Shown: positions 7,420 through 15,889 of the stretch, in pieces | Layout of the letters: each line of letters starts with the position of its first letter | How positions within the stretch are numbered: position 1 is the stretch's first letter | NCBI GenBank assembly: GCA_964598725.1 | Contig: CAZRCW010000001.1 | Coordinates: forward strand, 310,001 to 374,000 | Direction: 5' to 3' | Length of the DNA stretch: 64,000 nucleotides | Origin: JAGOTP01 sp964598725 | Lineage (GTDB): Bacteria > Patescibacteriota > Patescibacteriia > 2-12-FULL-60-25 | Notes under the pieces: model-generated | Told to the model about the DNA's origin: nothing | The model's input: the letters and a program-made list of their open reading frames with translations, nothing else | Database searches by the model: none | Program-made: the position numbers and the translations under genes

Positions 7420-7848
7420 ATGCCTACTATTAACCAGTTGGTTCGACGCGCTCGCAAGCCATTGGCCGTCAAATCAAAGAGCCCAGCGCTCCAGTTCAAG
7501 ATGGATACGCTTCACCGCGTACGCACGGAATACAAACGTGGATCCGGTTTGAAGCGTGGTGTCTGTGTCAAAGTGACCACGATGACGCCAAAAAAGCCAA
7601 ACTCCGCTATTCGTAAAATCGCCCGTGTGCGCTTGTCGAACGGTCAGGAAGTCACGGCCTATATTCCTGGAGAAGGACACAACCTTCAGGAGCACTCGAT
7701 CGTTTTGATCCGTGGTGGTCGCGTAAAGGACTTGCCAGGTGTGCGCTATCACATCGTCCGTGGTGTCTACGATACACAAGGTGTTCAAGGTCGCCGTGGC
7801 AGCCGTTCGTTGTACGGTGCTCGCCGTCCAAAGGAAGACAAGAAATAA
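7420..7848 (+). CDS. rpsL: Ribosomal protein S12
   Basis: Decoding-centre protein of the 30S subunit. The 142-residue sequence contains the invariant TPKKPNSAIRK loop, where streptomycin-resistance changes occur in other bacteria, and the conserved GEGHNLQEHSIVLIRGGRVKDLPGVRYH block. It is longer than the usual 124 residues because of an insertion of about 17 residues (around KMDTLHRVRTEYKRGS) before the KRGVC segment and a basic C-terminal tail. First gene of the str operon. Confidence 0.97.
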   Translation: MPTINQLVRRARKPLAVKSKSPALQFKMDTLHRVRTEYKRGSGLKRGVCVKVTTMTPKKPNSAIRKIARVRLSNGQEVTAYIPGEGHNLQEHSIVLIRGGRVKDLPGVRYHIVRGVYDTQGVQGRRGSRSLYGARRPKEDKK

Positions 7849-7865
7849 TCTCCTATTGATATCCT

Positions 7866-8333
7866 ATGCGTGGTAAACAAGCTCCCCGCCGCAAGATCGC
7901 GGCCGACCCGAAGTACAACAACCAAGTCATCACGAAGTGCATCAACTACCTCATGATCGGTGGCAAGCGTCAGCTCGCTCAGAAGATCGTGTACGGAGCT
8001 TTGGCCATCGCCGAAGAGAAGCTCCAGAAGCCAGGTGCGGAAGTCTTCGAAGAAGCCATGAAGAACGTCTCACCAACCCTCGAGGTCAAATCTCGTCGTG
8101 TCGGTGGCGCGAACTATCAGGTTCCTCTCCAGGTCCGTGCTGATCGCCGCGTACAGCTCGCGCTCCGCTGGATGATCACCGCCGCTCGCTCCCGCAAGGG
8201 CAAGCCGATGATGGAAAAGCTCGCGACCGAATTCATCGACGCAGCTCAGAACCAGGGAGAAGCGGTACGTAAGAAGTCGGACGTGCAGCGCATGGCCGAA
8301 GCCAACCGCGCCTTCGCTCACTTCGCCAAATAG
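7866..8333 (+). CDS. rpsG: Ribosomal protein S7
   Basis: Nucleates assembly of the 30S head and contacts the E site. The 155-residue protein has family length and the blocks ADPKYNNQVITKCINYLM, NVSPTLEVKSRRVGG and NYQVPLQV. Starts 17 bases after rpsL with no Shine-Dalgarno sequence. A large hairpin separates it from fusA. Confidence 0.97.
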   Translation: MRGKQAPRRKIAADPKYNNQVITKCINYLMIGGKRQLAQKIVYGALAIAEEKLQKPGAEVFEEAMKNVSPTLEVKSRRVGGANYQVPLQVRADRRVQLALRWMITAARSRKGKPMMEKLATEFIDAAQNQGEAVRKKSDVQRMAEANRAFAHFAK

Positions 8334-8354
8334 TAGATTATTTAGACGATGCCC

Positions 8355-8408
8355 AGTAGCTGGTAGCGAGTAGCCATCACAAAACGCTACAAACTACTAG
8401 CTACTTTT
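8355..8408 (+). other. Hairpin in the rpsG-fusA spacer
   Basis: agtagct pairs with agctact, and after an asymmetric loop gtagcg pairs with cgctac; the stem runs into TTTTG. It may be a partial terminator or an RNA-processing/stabilising element that sets fusA expression relative to rpsL-rpsG. Confidence 0.5.
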
Positions 8409-8448
8409 GCTCTTAAGCCTTCTCTCATCTTCATCACTCATCTCTCGT

Positions 8449-10530
8449 ATGCCTCGTGAATATTCTCTGAAAGATACCCGTAACTTCGGGATCATCGCCC
8501 ACATCGACGCTGGTAAGACCACGACCTCGGAACGTGTATTGTTTTATACTGGTCGCAAGCACAAGATCGGTGAAGTGCACGAGGGTGAAGCGACGATGGA
8601 CTGGATGGCTCAGGAGCAAGAGCGTGGTATCACGATTACGGCTGCCGCTACGACCTGTTACTGGAAAGGCTGCCGCATGAACTTGATCGACACCCCAGGA
8701 CACATCGACTTCACGATTGAAGTACAGCGCTCGCTGCGCGTGCTCGACGGTGCGGTCACGGTCTTCGACGGTGTTGCTGGTGTTGAATCCCAGTCCGAAA
8801 CGGTGTGGCGCCAGGCTGACAAGCACAACGTGCCTCGTATTTGTTTCATCAACAAACTCGACCGCATGGGTGCCAACTTTTACAACGACGTGAAGTCGAT
8901 TCACGATCGTCTCACGAAGAACGCCTACCCAATTCAGTTGCCAATCGGTGCGGAAGAAAACTTCCTCGGTATCATCGACCTCATCCACATGAAGGCTGAA
9001 ATGTACCGCGATGAAATGGGACAGAAGATCGAAGAAGTCGAAATCCCTGCCGAGATGTTGGACCAAGCCAAGGAATACCGTGCCAAGCTGATCGAAGCGA
9101 TTTCCGAAACAGACGAAACGATGATGAACCGCTACCTCGCTGGCGAAGAGTTCACGACCGATGAAATCAAAGCTGCCATCCGCCGCGCGACCATCGCCAA
9201 CCAGATCAACCCAATTTTGTGTGGTTCCGCGTTGAAGAACAAAGGTGTCCAGTTCTTGCTCGACGCGATCGTAGACTACCTTCCATCGCCACTCGACATT
9301 CCTCCAACCAAAGCGCACGAGATCGATGACGCGGACGCAACCATTGCCATCACTCCACAGGACAACGAGCCATTCGCCGCCTTGGCCTTCAAAGTCATGG
9401 CTGACCCATTCGTCGGAAAACTGATTTTCTTCCGCGTCTACTCCGGTGTCTTGGCCGCTGGTTCCTACGTTATGAACGCACGCACGGGTGACCGTGAACG
9501 TATCGGTCGTATCGTCCGTATGCATGCCAACGAGCGCGAAGAGGTGACGGAGGTCTACTCCGGTGACATCGCCGCTGCCGTCGGTTTGAAGGGAACGCTC
9601 ACGGGTGACACGCTCTACGATGAGAAGCGTCCGCTCAAACTCGAATCGATCGTGATTCCAGAACCGGTTATTTCGCTCGCGGTTGAACCAAAGACCAAGG
9701 CTGACCAAGAAAAGATGGGTGTCGCGTTGCAGAAACTCGGTGAAGAAGATCCTTCGTTCCGCGTGCGCACCGACGAAGAAACGCTCCAGACGATCATCAG
9801 CGGTATGGGTGAACTTCACCTCGAAATCATCGTTGATCGCATGAAGCGCGAATACAAAGTCGAAGCCAACATCGGTAACCCACAGGTTGCCTACCGCGAA
9901 GCGTTGAAGGGGACAGCGGAAGGTGAAGGAAAGTACATTCGTCAGTCGGGTGGTCGTGGTCAGTACGGTCACTGTGTCATCACAGTTGAACCAAACGAAC
10001 GCGGCAAGGGCTACGAATTCATCGATAGCATCAAGGGTGGTGTGATTCCTCGCGAATTCATCCAGCCAATCAACAAGGGTATTCAGGAAGCGATGCAGCG
10101 CGGTGTCTTGGCCGGTTACCCAATGCTTGACCTCAAAGTCACATTGACCGACGGAAGCTACCACGACGTTGACTCGTCCGAAGCCGCCTTCAAAGTGGCC
10201 GGTTCGCTCGCTTTCCAAGACGGTTGTCGCAAAGGTGGTGTCGTGATTCTTGAGCCAGTCATGAAAATCGAAGTTGTTACCCCAGAAGCCTTCATGGGTG
10301 ATGTCATCGGTGACTTGAACGCCAAGCGCGGACAGATCGAAGACGTGGCTGACCGTTCAGGCGTGAAAGTGATTCGCGCCCTCGTCCCACTCGCTGAAAT
10401 GTTCGGCTACTCGACCTCCCTCCGTTCGATGACTCAGGGTCGCGCCAGCTCTACCATGGAATTCGGCCAGTACGAAGAAGTTCCAAACAACATCTCGAAG
10501 ACGATTATCGAAGGTCGCGCCAAAAAATAA
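8449..10530 (+). CDS. fusA: Translation elongation factor G
   Basis: GTPase driving ribosomal translocation. The 693-residue length is normal. G-domain motifs are intact: AHIDAGKTTTSER (residues 16-28), GITITAAATT, DTPGHIDF, NKLDRMGA; they are followed by domain II, the ribosome-contacting domains III-V with GGVIPREFIQ, and a C-terminal GYSTSLRSMTQGRASSTMEF block. The start at 8449 gives MPREYSLKDTRNFG; an earlier in-frame TTG is rejected. No Shine-Dalgarno sequence, 115 bases after rpsG, followed by a strong terminator. Confidence 0.98.
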   Translation: MPREYSLKDTRNFGIIAHIDAGKTTTSERVLFYTGRKHKIGEVHEGEATMDWMAQEQERGITITAAATTCYWKGCRMNLIDTPGHIDFTIEVQRSLRVLDGAVTVFDGVAGVESQSETVWRQADKHNVPRICFINKLDRMGANFYNDVKSIHDRLTKNAYPIQLPIGAEENFLGIIDLIHMKAEMYRDEMGQKIEEVEIPAEMLDQAKEYRAKLIEAISETDETMMNRYLAGEEFTTDEIKAAIRRATIANQINPILCGSALKNKGVQFLLDAIVDYLPSPLDIPPTKAHEIDDADATIAITPQDNEPFAALAFKVMADPFVGKLIFFRVYSGVLAAGSYVMNARTGDRERIGRIVRMHANEREEVTEVYSGDIAAAVGLKGTLTGDTLYDEKRPLKLESIVIPEPVISLAVEPKTKADQEKMGVALQKLGEEDPSFRVRTDEETLQTIISGMGELHLEIIVDRMKREYKVEANIGNPQVAYREALKGTAEGEGKYIRQSGGRGQYGHCVITVEPNERGKGYEFIDSIKGGVIPREFIQPINKGIQEAMQRGVLAGYPMLDLKVTLTDGSYHDVDSSEAAFKVAGSLAFQDGCRKGGVVILEPVMKIEVVTPEAFMGDVIGDLNAKRGQIEDVADRSGVKVIRALVPLAEMFGYSTSLRSMTQGRASSTMEFGQYEEVPNNISKTIIEGRAKK

Positions 10531-10551
10531 GCGCTTCGTTCGATCGCAACG

Positions 10552-10587
10552 AAACCCAGCCGCTGGCTTCTGCCGCGGCTGGGTTTT
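10552..10587 (+). terminator. Terminator of the str operon
   Basis: 12-bp stem (aaacccagccgc with gcggctgggttt) with T residues following; separates fusA from the next gene. Confidence 0.85.
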
Positions 10588-10625
10588 CGGTTCACGACGC
10601 ATGCGCTAGGCTGAGGTTCATCTCT

Positions 10626-11123
10626 ATGAATCCACTGGCACGCCTCCTTGAACTTGTGCAACGAACGCAGCTCCCGCTGATCGTACAGCCCTCTGACTCA
10701 ACTGAGCCGTGCGTTTTGGTGCCGCTCAGTGTCTATGAACAGTTAACCGGAACGATCTCCGATCGAACGGATCGAATAGAGGAGAAGCTAAGTGAGGGGG
10801 TAGGGGATGGAGGGTCTAATCTGGGAATGGATTTGGCCTCGTTCATTCAGCCGGTGTCAGAGCCGAGTCTTCTGAGCGCGATGCTAGGCCCGATCCCTTC
10901 TGTCGGGGCAAAGACGCCTCAAGAGCCGAATCCTAGCCTTCAACTCCAGGAGTTACTGCGGCAAACACCTGATCCGCTTCCAAAACAAGCCCTTTCCCCA
11001 ATTTTCCCCCAAGTCGAGGCGATGGAGGACCGGTTTGCCTTTGATGGTCTAGATGTGCGTATTTTGCCTAAATCTAGCAAAAAAAATCCATCTGGATTGG
11101 GAGGCCTTGACGAAAGCCAGTAA
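10626..11123 (+). CDS. Hypothetical protein between fusA and tuf
   Basis: Not recognised. The 165-residue soluble protein has a short folded N-terminus (MNPLARLLELVQRTQLPLIV, then CVLVPLSVYEQLTG), vaguely like the N-terminal part of Phd/YefM-type antitoxins, followed by about 110 residues rich in Pro, Ser, Leu and Gln that look disordered. No partner toxin-like gene is adjacent. It lies between the fusA terminator and the tuf promoter and so forms its own unit; no Shine-Dalgarno sequence before the ATG. The antitoxin resemblance is weak and not relied on. Confidence 0.65.
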   Translation: MNPLARLLELVQRTQLPLIVQPSDSTEPCVLVPLSVYEQLTGTISDRTDRIEEKLSEGVGDGGSNLGMDLASFIQPVSEPSLLSAMLGPIPSVGAKTPQEPNPSLQLQELLRQTPDPLPKQALSPIFPQVEAMEDRFAFDGLDVRILPKSSKKNPSGLGGLDESQ

Positions 11124-11127
11124 ACAC

Positions 11128-11156
11128 TTGCCTGAAATCAACACCTTTGGTATCAT
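11128..11156 (+). promoter_or_regulatory. Promoter of tuf
   Basis: TTGCCT, 17-bp spacer, TATCAT, starting 4 bases after the preceding stop. The leader is about 40 bases and pyrimidine-rich before the ATG. Confidence 0.75.
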
Positions 11157-11203
11157 CATGCCACTCATAATTACGTATTTTTAGTCTTATTTGACCTGCT
11201 CCT

Positions 11204-12394
11204 ATGGCTGAAGCTTTCAACCGTGCGAAGCCCCACGTCAACATTGGTACAATCGGCCACGTTGACCACGGCAAAACCACCACAACCGCGGCTATTTTGA
11301 CCGTTCTCGGCGCTCACGGAATGACCGCCCAGAAAAAGGGTATTGATGATCTTGATAAGGCTCCTGAGTCCAAGTCCCGTGGTATTACCATCGCGACCGC
11401 TCACACGGAGTACGAATCCGACAAGCGTCACTACGCGCACGTTGACTGTCCAGGTCACGCTGACTACATCAAGAACATGATCACGGGTGCCGCCCAGATG
11501 GACGGTGCAATCTTGGTCGTGTCCGCGACAGACGGTCCGATGCCTCAGACCCGCGAACACATTCTCTTGGCTCGCCAAGTTGGTGTGCCTTCGATGGTTG
11601 TCTTCTTGAACAAGGTTGACATGGTTGAGGATGCTGAATTGATCGACCTCGTCGAACAAGAAATCCGCGACCTCCTCAGCAAGTACGAATACGATGGTGA
11701 AAAGACCCCAATTATCCGTGGTTCCGCTTTGAAGGCCCTTCAGGCTCCATTGGACGAGGTCGCTTCCAAGCCAATTTTGGACCTCATCAAAGCTTGTGAT
11801 GAATGGATTCCAGAACCTGTCCGCGAGCTCGACAAGCCAATGCTCATGCCAGTCGAAGACGTGTTCTCGATCGAAGGTCGCGGAACCGTTGTGACTGGTC
11901 GTATCGAGCGTGGTCAGATCAAGGTCGGTGAAGAAATCGAAATCGTCGGTCTCGGCGAAACACGCAAGAGCGTCGTCACGGGTATCGAAATGTTCAACAA
12001 GTCGCTTGAATCCGGTTTGGCCGGTGACAACGCTGGGCTTTTGCTCCGCGGTGTGAAAAAGGAAGAAATCGAGCGCGGTATGGTTTTGTGTAAGCCAGGT
12101 TCGATCAAGCCACACGCTGAATTCGAAGCTGAGGTGTACGCATTGACCAAGGAAGAAGGTGGTCGCCACAAGCCATTCGTTACAGGCTACAAGCCTCAGT
12201 TCTACATCCGTACGACTGACGTGACGGGTGAAGTGCAATTGCCAGCCGACGTCGCAATGGTTCAGCCAGGTGACACGGTCAAGATCATCGTTAAACTCAT
12301 CACTCCAGTCGCTATCGAAGACAAGATGCGTTTCTCCATCCGTGAAGGTGGAAAGACCGTCGGTGCTGGTGTTGTTACGAAAATCATCAAATAA
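11204..12394 (+). CDS. tuf: Translation elongation factor Tu
   Basis: Delivers aminoacyl-tRNA to the ribosome. 396 residues, the standard length. All G motifs are present: GHVDHGKTTTTA, DCPGHADYIKNMI, NKVDMVED and the SALKAL region, followed by domain II (GRGTVVTGRIERG) and domain III ending in GGKTVGAGVVTKIIK. Codon usage is highly biased, as expected for abundant expression. No Shine-Dalgarno sequence; separated from rpsJ by a long hairpin. Confidence 0.99.
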   Translation: MAEAFNRAKPHVNIGTIGHVDHGKTTTTAAILTVLGAHGMTAQKKGIDDLDKAPESKSRGITIATAHTEYESDKRHYAHVDCPGHADYIKNMITGAAQMDGAILVVSATDGPMPQTREHILLARQVGVPSMVVFLNKVDMVEDAELIDLVEQEIRDLLSKYEYDGEKTPIIRGSALKALQAPLDEVASKPILDLIKACDEWIPEPVRELDKPMLMPVEDVFSIEGRGTVVTGRIERGQIKVGEEIEIVGLGETRKSVVTGIEMFNKSLESGLAGDNAGLLLRGVKKEEIERGMVLCKPGSIKPHAEFEAEVYALTKEEGGRHKPFVTGYKPQFYIRTTDVTGEVQLPADVAMVQPGDTVKIIVKLITPVAIEDKMRFSIREGGKTVGAGVVTKIIK

Positions 12395-12401
12395 GCTTAC
12401 C

Positions 12402-12465
12402 GGGGAGGTGTCCCCGTCTCGTAGAGAATATCTTCGGATGTTCGACGAGATGGGGATACCTCCCC
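12402..12465 (+). other. Long hairpin with UUCG loop between tuf and rpsJ
   Basis: The outer arms ggggaggt and acctcccc, middle arms and inner arms pair almost without interruption (about 28 pairs including G-U) and close on a UUCG tetraloop at 12433-12436. There is no T-run. Position and structure suggest RNase III-type processing or an mRNA-stabilising boundary between tuf and the S10 operon. Confidence 0.7.
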
Positions 12466-12475
12466 TCCATTGCAC

Positions 12476-12826
12476 ATGTCCGACACTAAGACCAAGGCAG
12501 CTCCAGCGGTGAAAACAGCAGGAAGCCATCGCGTACGAATCAAGATTCGTGCCTATGATCACAAGATCATCGACCAGGCGACACGCATGATCATCGAAAC
12601 AGCTGAACGGACGGGTGGGAAAGTGGTTGGCCCAATTCCGTTGCCAACCGAAAAGAAGAAGTGGACCGTTAACCGTTCCACCTTCATCTACAAGAACGCT
12701 CGTGAACAGTTTGAGATGCGTATCCACAAGCGAATCGTTGATATCTTGGACCCAACTCCAAAGACGATCGACTCGCTCACGTCGCTCAACTTGCCAGCAG
12801 GTGTCGATGTAGAGATCAAAATGTAA
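12476..12826 (+). CDS. rpsJ: Ribosomal protein S10
   Basis: The 116-residue protein carries the S10 core (HRVRIKIRAYDHKIIDQAT, GPIPLPTEKKKWTVNRS, REQFEMRIHKR) after an N-terminal low-complexity stretch of about 18 residues rich in Lys, Ala and Thr. The ATG at 12476 is 10 bases after the tuf-rpsJ hairpin. First gene of the S10 operon; separated from rplC by a structured 228-base spacer. Confidence 0.97.
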   Translation: MSDTKTKAAPAVKTAGSHRVRIKIRAYDHKIIDQATRMIIETAERTGGKVVGPIPLPTEKKKWTVNRSTFIYKNAREQFEMRIHKRIVDILDPTPKTIDSLTSLNLPAGVDVEIKM

Positions 12827-13054
12827 GAGCTTGCCAAGCTTCGCTTGGTGAGTGGTTCCCAAGGAGAAAGTTGTCTGAAGGTTTCTTCAAAACAGTCGAG
12901 TTTCACTCGATTGTGACATAACCTCCCTGCAGTGAATCGTGAAGTTCCGAAACATCGGATTAGCCTTAAAGCTAAGACCGGGAGTTTGGAGACAAACGAT
13001 TGTCTGCAGACCCCCGGTTTTGTTTTTATCCATTCGCGACCAATCCGATCGCAT
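12827..13054 (+). promoter_or_regulatory. Structured leader between rpsJ and rplC
   Basis: Gene-free spacer with at least three hairpins: ccaagc/gcttgg at 12834-12848, tcgagt/actcga at 12896-12910, and the terminator-like hairpin listed separately at 12977. No protein-coding frame is convincing. Spacers elsewhere in this operon are mostly under 15 bases, so this region is exceptional and probably regulatory. Confidence 0.6.
12977..13027 (+). terminator. Terminator-like hairpin upstream of rplC
   Basis: Outer stem accggg/cccggt and inner stem agacaa/ttgtct with an ACGA loop, followed by tttgttttt. Because rplC and the rest of the operon lie downstream, it would act as an attenuator, comparable in position (not sequence) to the L4-responsive S10 leader of enterobacteria. 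Confidence 0.65.
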
Positions 13055-13660
13055 ATGAAATTCATCCTCGGTAAAAAACTCGAGATGTCGCAAATCTACG
13101 GAGCAGATGGAAATCTGATTCCGGTGACGTTGGTGCAGGCAGGTCCATGTGTGGTAACGCAGGTTAAAACGACAGAGTCAGACGGGTACGTGGCTGTGCA
13201 GGTTGGTCTTGGCACATCACGTAACTTGTCGCGTCCAGAAGCTGGTCACTTGAAGGATCTTCCTCAAGCGCCTCACTTGTCCGAATTCCGTCTCGAAGAT
13301 GTGTCTGCTTTCAAGCGTGGTGACACGATTGAGGCTGCCGTCTTCCAGCCAGGCGACAAGGTGAACGTTCGCGGAACGTCCAAAGGTAAGGGATTCCAAG
13401 GTGTGGTGCGTCGTCATCACTTCCATGGTCATCCAACGAGCCACGGTCACAAAGACCAGGAGCGTATGCCAGGTTCGATCGGTGCCGGTGGTGTGCAGCA
13501 CGTCTTGAAGGGCCGCCGTATGGCTGGTCACATGGGTGATGCGTCCGTCACGGTCAAGAACTTAGTCGTGATTGAAGTGCGTGAAGGTGGGATCTTGGCT
13601 CTGAAAGGAGCCGTTCCTGGTGCTCGTCATTCTTTGATTGAAATCGTTTCCGCTTCCTAA
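13055..13660 (+). CDS. rplC: Ribosomal protein L3
   Basis: Early assembly protein close to the peptidyl-transferase centre. The 201-residue protein has the L3 blocks GDKVNVRGTSKGKGFQGVVRR, HGHPTSHGHKD and GRRMAGHMGD. The start at 13055 yields MKFILGKKLEMSQIYG; a longer in-frame start lies inside the leader hairpins and is rejected. Preceded by an attenuator-like hairpin and followed 1 base later by rplD. Confidence 0.97.
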   Translation: MKFILGKKLEMSQIYGADGNLIPVTLVQAGPCVVTQVKTTESDGYVAVQVGLGTSRNLSRPEAGHLKDLPQAPHLSEFRLEDVSAFKRGDTIEAAVFQPGDKVNVRGTSKGKGFQGVVRRHHFHGHPTSHGHKDQERMPGSIGAGGVQHVLKGRRMAGHMGDASVTVKNLVVIEVREGGILALKGAVPGARHSLIEIVSAS

Positions 13661-13661
13661 T

Positions 13662-14288
13662 ATGGCTCAGACATCGATCTACAACTACCAGGGTCAGTCC
13701 GTCGGCCAGATGGAACTTCCGGACCGTTTGTTCGCTGTGAAGCCAGATCCAGCTTTGGTTCACGAAGCTGTCATCGCTCAGCGCGCCAACGCCCGTCAGG
13801 CCATCGCCTCGACTAAGACCAAGGGTTTGGTGCATGGAGGTGGAAAGAAGCCATGGAAGCAAAAGGGTACCGGCCGCGCCCGTCAGGGTTCGATCCGCTC
13901 CCCGCAATGGAAGGGTGGAGGTGTCGTGTTCGGTCCAAGTTCCGAACGCAACTTCTCACTTAAGATGAACCGTAAGGCGAAGCGTAAGGCTTTGTCGATG
14001 GTCCTCACCGACAAGTTGATGCGCGAAAAGCTCATCGTACTTGAAGCGGTGGCCAAAGAGCCGGTGAAGACGAAGACGTTTGCTGCGATGATCCAGAAGT
14101 TGCCAGTGGATCGCACAACGTTGATCGTTTTGGGTGGCTCGGATCCAGTCGCTGTACGCATGGCACGCAACCTCCCATCCGTGAAGGTCGTGACCGCAAA
14201 CAGCTTGAATATGCTCGACCTTCTAACCTACCGATCCGTGGTCTTCTTGAAGGACGCTATCTCGGCGTTGGAACAGATCTACGCCTAA
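13662..14288 (+). CDS. rplD: Ribosomal protein L4
   Basis: 208 residues. The extended loop that lines the exit tunnel is present (GGGKKPWKQKGTGRARQGS), followed by the Rossmann-like globular part (VLGGSDPVAVRMARNLPSVK). L4 is the autoregulator of the S10 operon in enterobacteria, which makes the hairpin two genes upstream worth noting. Starts 1 base after the rplC stop. Confidence 0.97.
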   Translation: MAQTSIYNYQGQSVGQMELPDRLFAVKPDPALVHEAVIAQRANARQAIASTKTKGLVHGGGKKPWKQKGTGRARQGSIRSPQWKGGGVVFGPSSERNFSLKMNRKAKRKALSMVLTDKLMREKLIVLEAVAKEPVKTKTFAAMIQKLPVDRTTLIVLGGSDPVAVRMARNLPSVKVVTANSLNMLDLLTYRSVVFLKDAISALEQIYA

Positions 14289-14297
14289 TATTCTCCT

Positions 14298-14720
14298 ATG
14301 GGAATTATCGACCGAATCCGCAAGCAGCCGGCTGACACAGCCGCCAAGGAGGCTGCTCCAAAGACAAAGAAGACTTCCGCTAAAAAGCAGAAGTCCGAAA
14401 CTGAATTGACGACCAAGCCACAGTCGACCGAACTTCCAACCTGGATGTACACGATCGTCGGTGCGCCACGCGTCAGTGAAAAGGCGTCACGTCTCGTGAC
14501 TGAAACCAACACCTACACTTTCAACGTGCCGATTTCGGCTGAGAAGGTGGCGATCCGCAAAGCGATTGAAGCCCGTTATGGCGTCAAAGTCGTTGCGGTC
14601 CGCACGGTACGTGGTCCAGGCAAAGTCGTCCGCCGTGGACGTATTGAAGGCCGCCGCAATGCCTGGAAGAAAGCGCTGGTTGAATTGAAGCCAGGTTCAT
14701 CGATTGACCTCACCGCGTAA
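14298..14720 (+). CDS. rplW: Ribosomal protein L23
   Basis: Exit-tunnel protein that docks trigger factor and SRP. The 140-residue protein is longer than the usual 95-100 because of a Lys/Ala/Thr-rich N-terminal extension of about 45 residues; the core runs from PRVSEKASRLVTE through NTYTFNVP to RTVRGPGKVVRRG. Tightly packed in the operon. Confidence 0.95.
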   Translation: MGIIDRIRKQPADTAAKEAAPKTKKTSAKKQKSETELTTKPQSTELPTWMYTIVGAPRVSEKASRLVTETNTYTFNVPISAEKVAIRKAIEARYGVKVVAVRTVRGPGKVVRRGRIEGRRNAWKKALVELKPGSSIDLTA

Positions 14721-14725
14721 TTGTT

Positions 14726-15565
14726 ATGCCTATTAAGCAATACAAGCCTGTTACCAAAGGCCGCCGATTCTCCTCGGTCCAAGATTTCTCCGACATTACG
14801 ACCAACGAGCCAGAGAAATCGCTCATCTCGTTTCGCAAGAGCCGAGCTGGTCGTTCGAATGGAAAAATCACGGTACGCCACCAAGGTGGTGGTGAGAAGC
14901 GTTACACGCGTGAAATCGACTTCGTTCGTTCTCGCTACGACATCCCTGCCAAGATTGTGACGATCGAATACGACCCAAGCCGTGGTGCACGTATCGGATT
15001 GATTCACTACGCTGATGGTGTGAAGAGCTACATTCTTCTCCCATTCGGTTCAAAGGTAGGGGATACGGTTGTGTCTTCTCGCACGGAAGCCGAAATCTCG
15101 GTTGGAAACCGTTTGCCATTGGAAAAGATTCCAGTCGGTACACAGGTTCACGCCGTTGAGCTTAACCCAGAGCAGGGTGCCAAGATGGCCCGTGCTGCCG
15201 GTGTGCTCGTGAGCTTCATGGCGATCGAAGGCGACACTGCCATTTTGAAGATGCCATCCGGTGAAGTCCGCAAGGTTCCAAAATCTTGCTCGGCAACCAT
15301 CGGTACCGTCTCGAACCCAGACTGGCACTTGGTGCGCTGGGGAAAAGCTGGACGCATGCGCCATCGTGGAATCAAGCCAACCGTTCGCGGTAAGGTCATG
15401 AACCCGGTTGATCACCCACACGGTGGTGGTGAAGGTAAGCATCCAATCGGTATGAAGTTCGCTAAGACGAAGTGGGGTAAGCATGCCCTTGGTGTCAAAA
15501 CCCGTCGTGCTCACCGCTCCTCGGATCGTCACATTCTTACTCGCCGTCGCGGGAATACGCTCTAA
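14726..15565 (+). CDS. rplB: Ribosomal protein L2
   Basis: 279 residues. Conserved blocks include KSRAGRSNGKITVRHQGGG, the SH3-like domain and the C-terminal MNPVDHPHGGGEGK motif whose histidine is next to the peptidyl-transferase centre. Starts 5 bases after rplW without a Shine-Dalgarno sequence. Confidence 0.98.
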   Translation: MPIKQYKPVTKGRRFSSVQDFSDITTNEPEKSLISFRKSRAGRSNGKITVRHQGGGEKRYTREIDFVRSRYDIPAKIVTIEYDPSRGARIGLIHYADGVKSYILLPFGSKVGDTVVSSRTEAEISVGNRLPLEKIPVGTQVHAVELNPEQGAKMARAAGVLVSFMAIEGDTAILKMPSGEVRKVPKSCSATIGTVSNPDWHLVRWGKAGRMRHRGIKPTVRGKVMNPVDHPHGGGEGKHPIGMKFAKTKWGKHALGVKTRRAHRSSDRHILTRRRGNTL

Positions 15566-15571
15566 TCTCCT

Positions 15572-15886
15572 ATGTCACGTAGTCTTAAGAAAGGTGCTTT
15601 CACCGATCCAAAGCTTCTTGCTAAGGTCATCGCCCAGAAAGCCGGGGACAAAACCCCAATCAAGACGTGGTCTCGTGCTTCGACGATTACGCCTGAGATG
15701 GTTGGTAAGACGATGGCTGTTCACAATGGCAAATTGCACATTGCGGTGGTTATTGTTGAGAACATGGTCGGGCACAAGCTCGGTGAGTTCTCACCAACGC
15801 GCAAGTTCGTCCGTCATGGTGGAAAACTCGCTAAGGAACCGGCGCCAGCTGCGAAACCAGCTGCTGCGGCTCCAGCCAAGAAATAA
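15572..15886 (+). CDS. rpsS: Ribosomal protein S19
   Basis: S19 core with MSRSLKKGAFTDPKLL, IKTWSRASTITPEMVG and KLGEFSPTRKF, extended by an Ala/Pro/Lys tail of about 17 residues that is not part of the usual 92-residue protein. Located between rplB and rplV as in other bacteria. Confidence 0.97.
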   Translation: MSRSLKKGAFTDPKLLAKVIAQKAGDKTPIKTWSRASTITPEMVGKTMAVHNGKLHIAVVIVENMVGHKLGEFSPTRKFVRHGGKLAKEPAPAAKPAAAAPAKK

Positions 15887-15889
15887 TCT

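Noticed and set aside
8434..10218. A 594-codon open frame antisense to fusA
   Set aside because: Composition artefact of strongly biased fusA codons; no homology pattern, promoter or ribosome-binding site, and fusA is unambiguous.
11171..12862. A 563-codon open frame antisense to tuf and rpsJ
   Set aside because: Same codon-bias shadow; it crosses the tuf-rpsJ hairpin and has no protein-like domain pattern.
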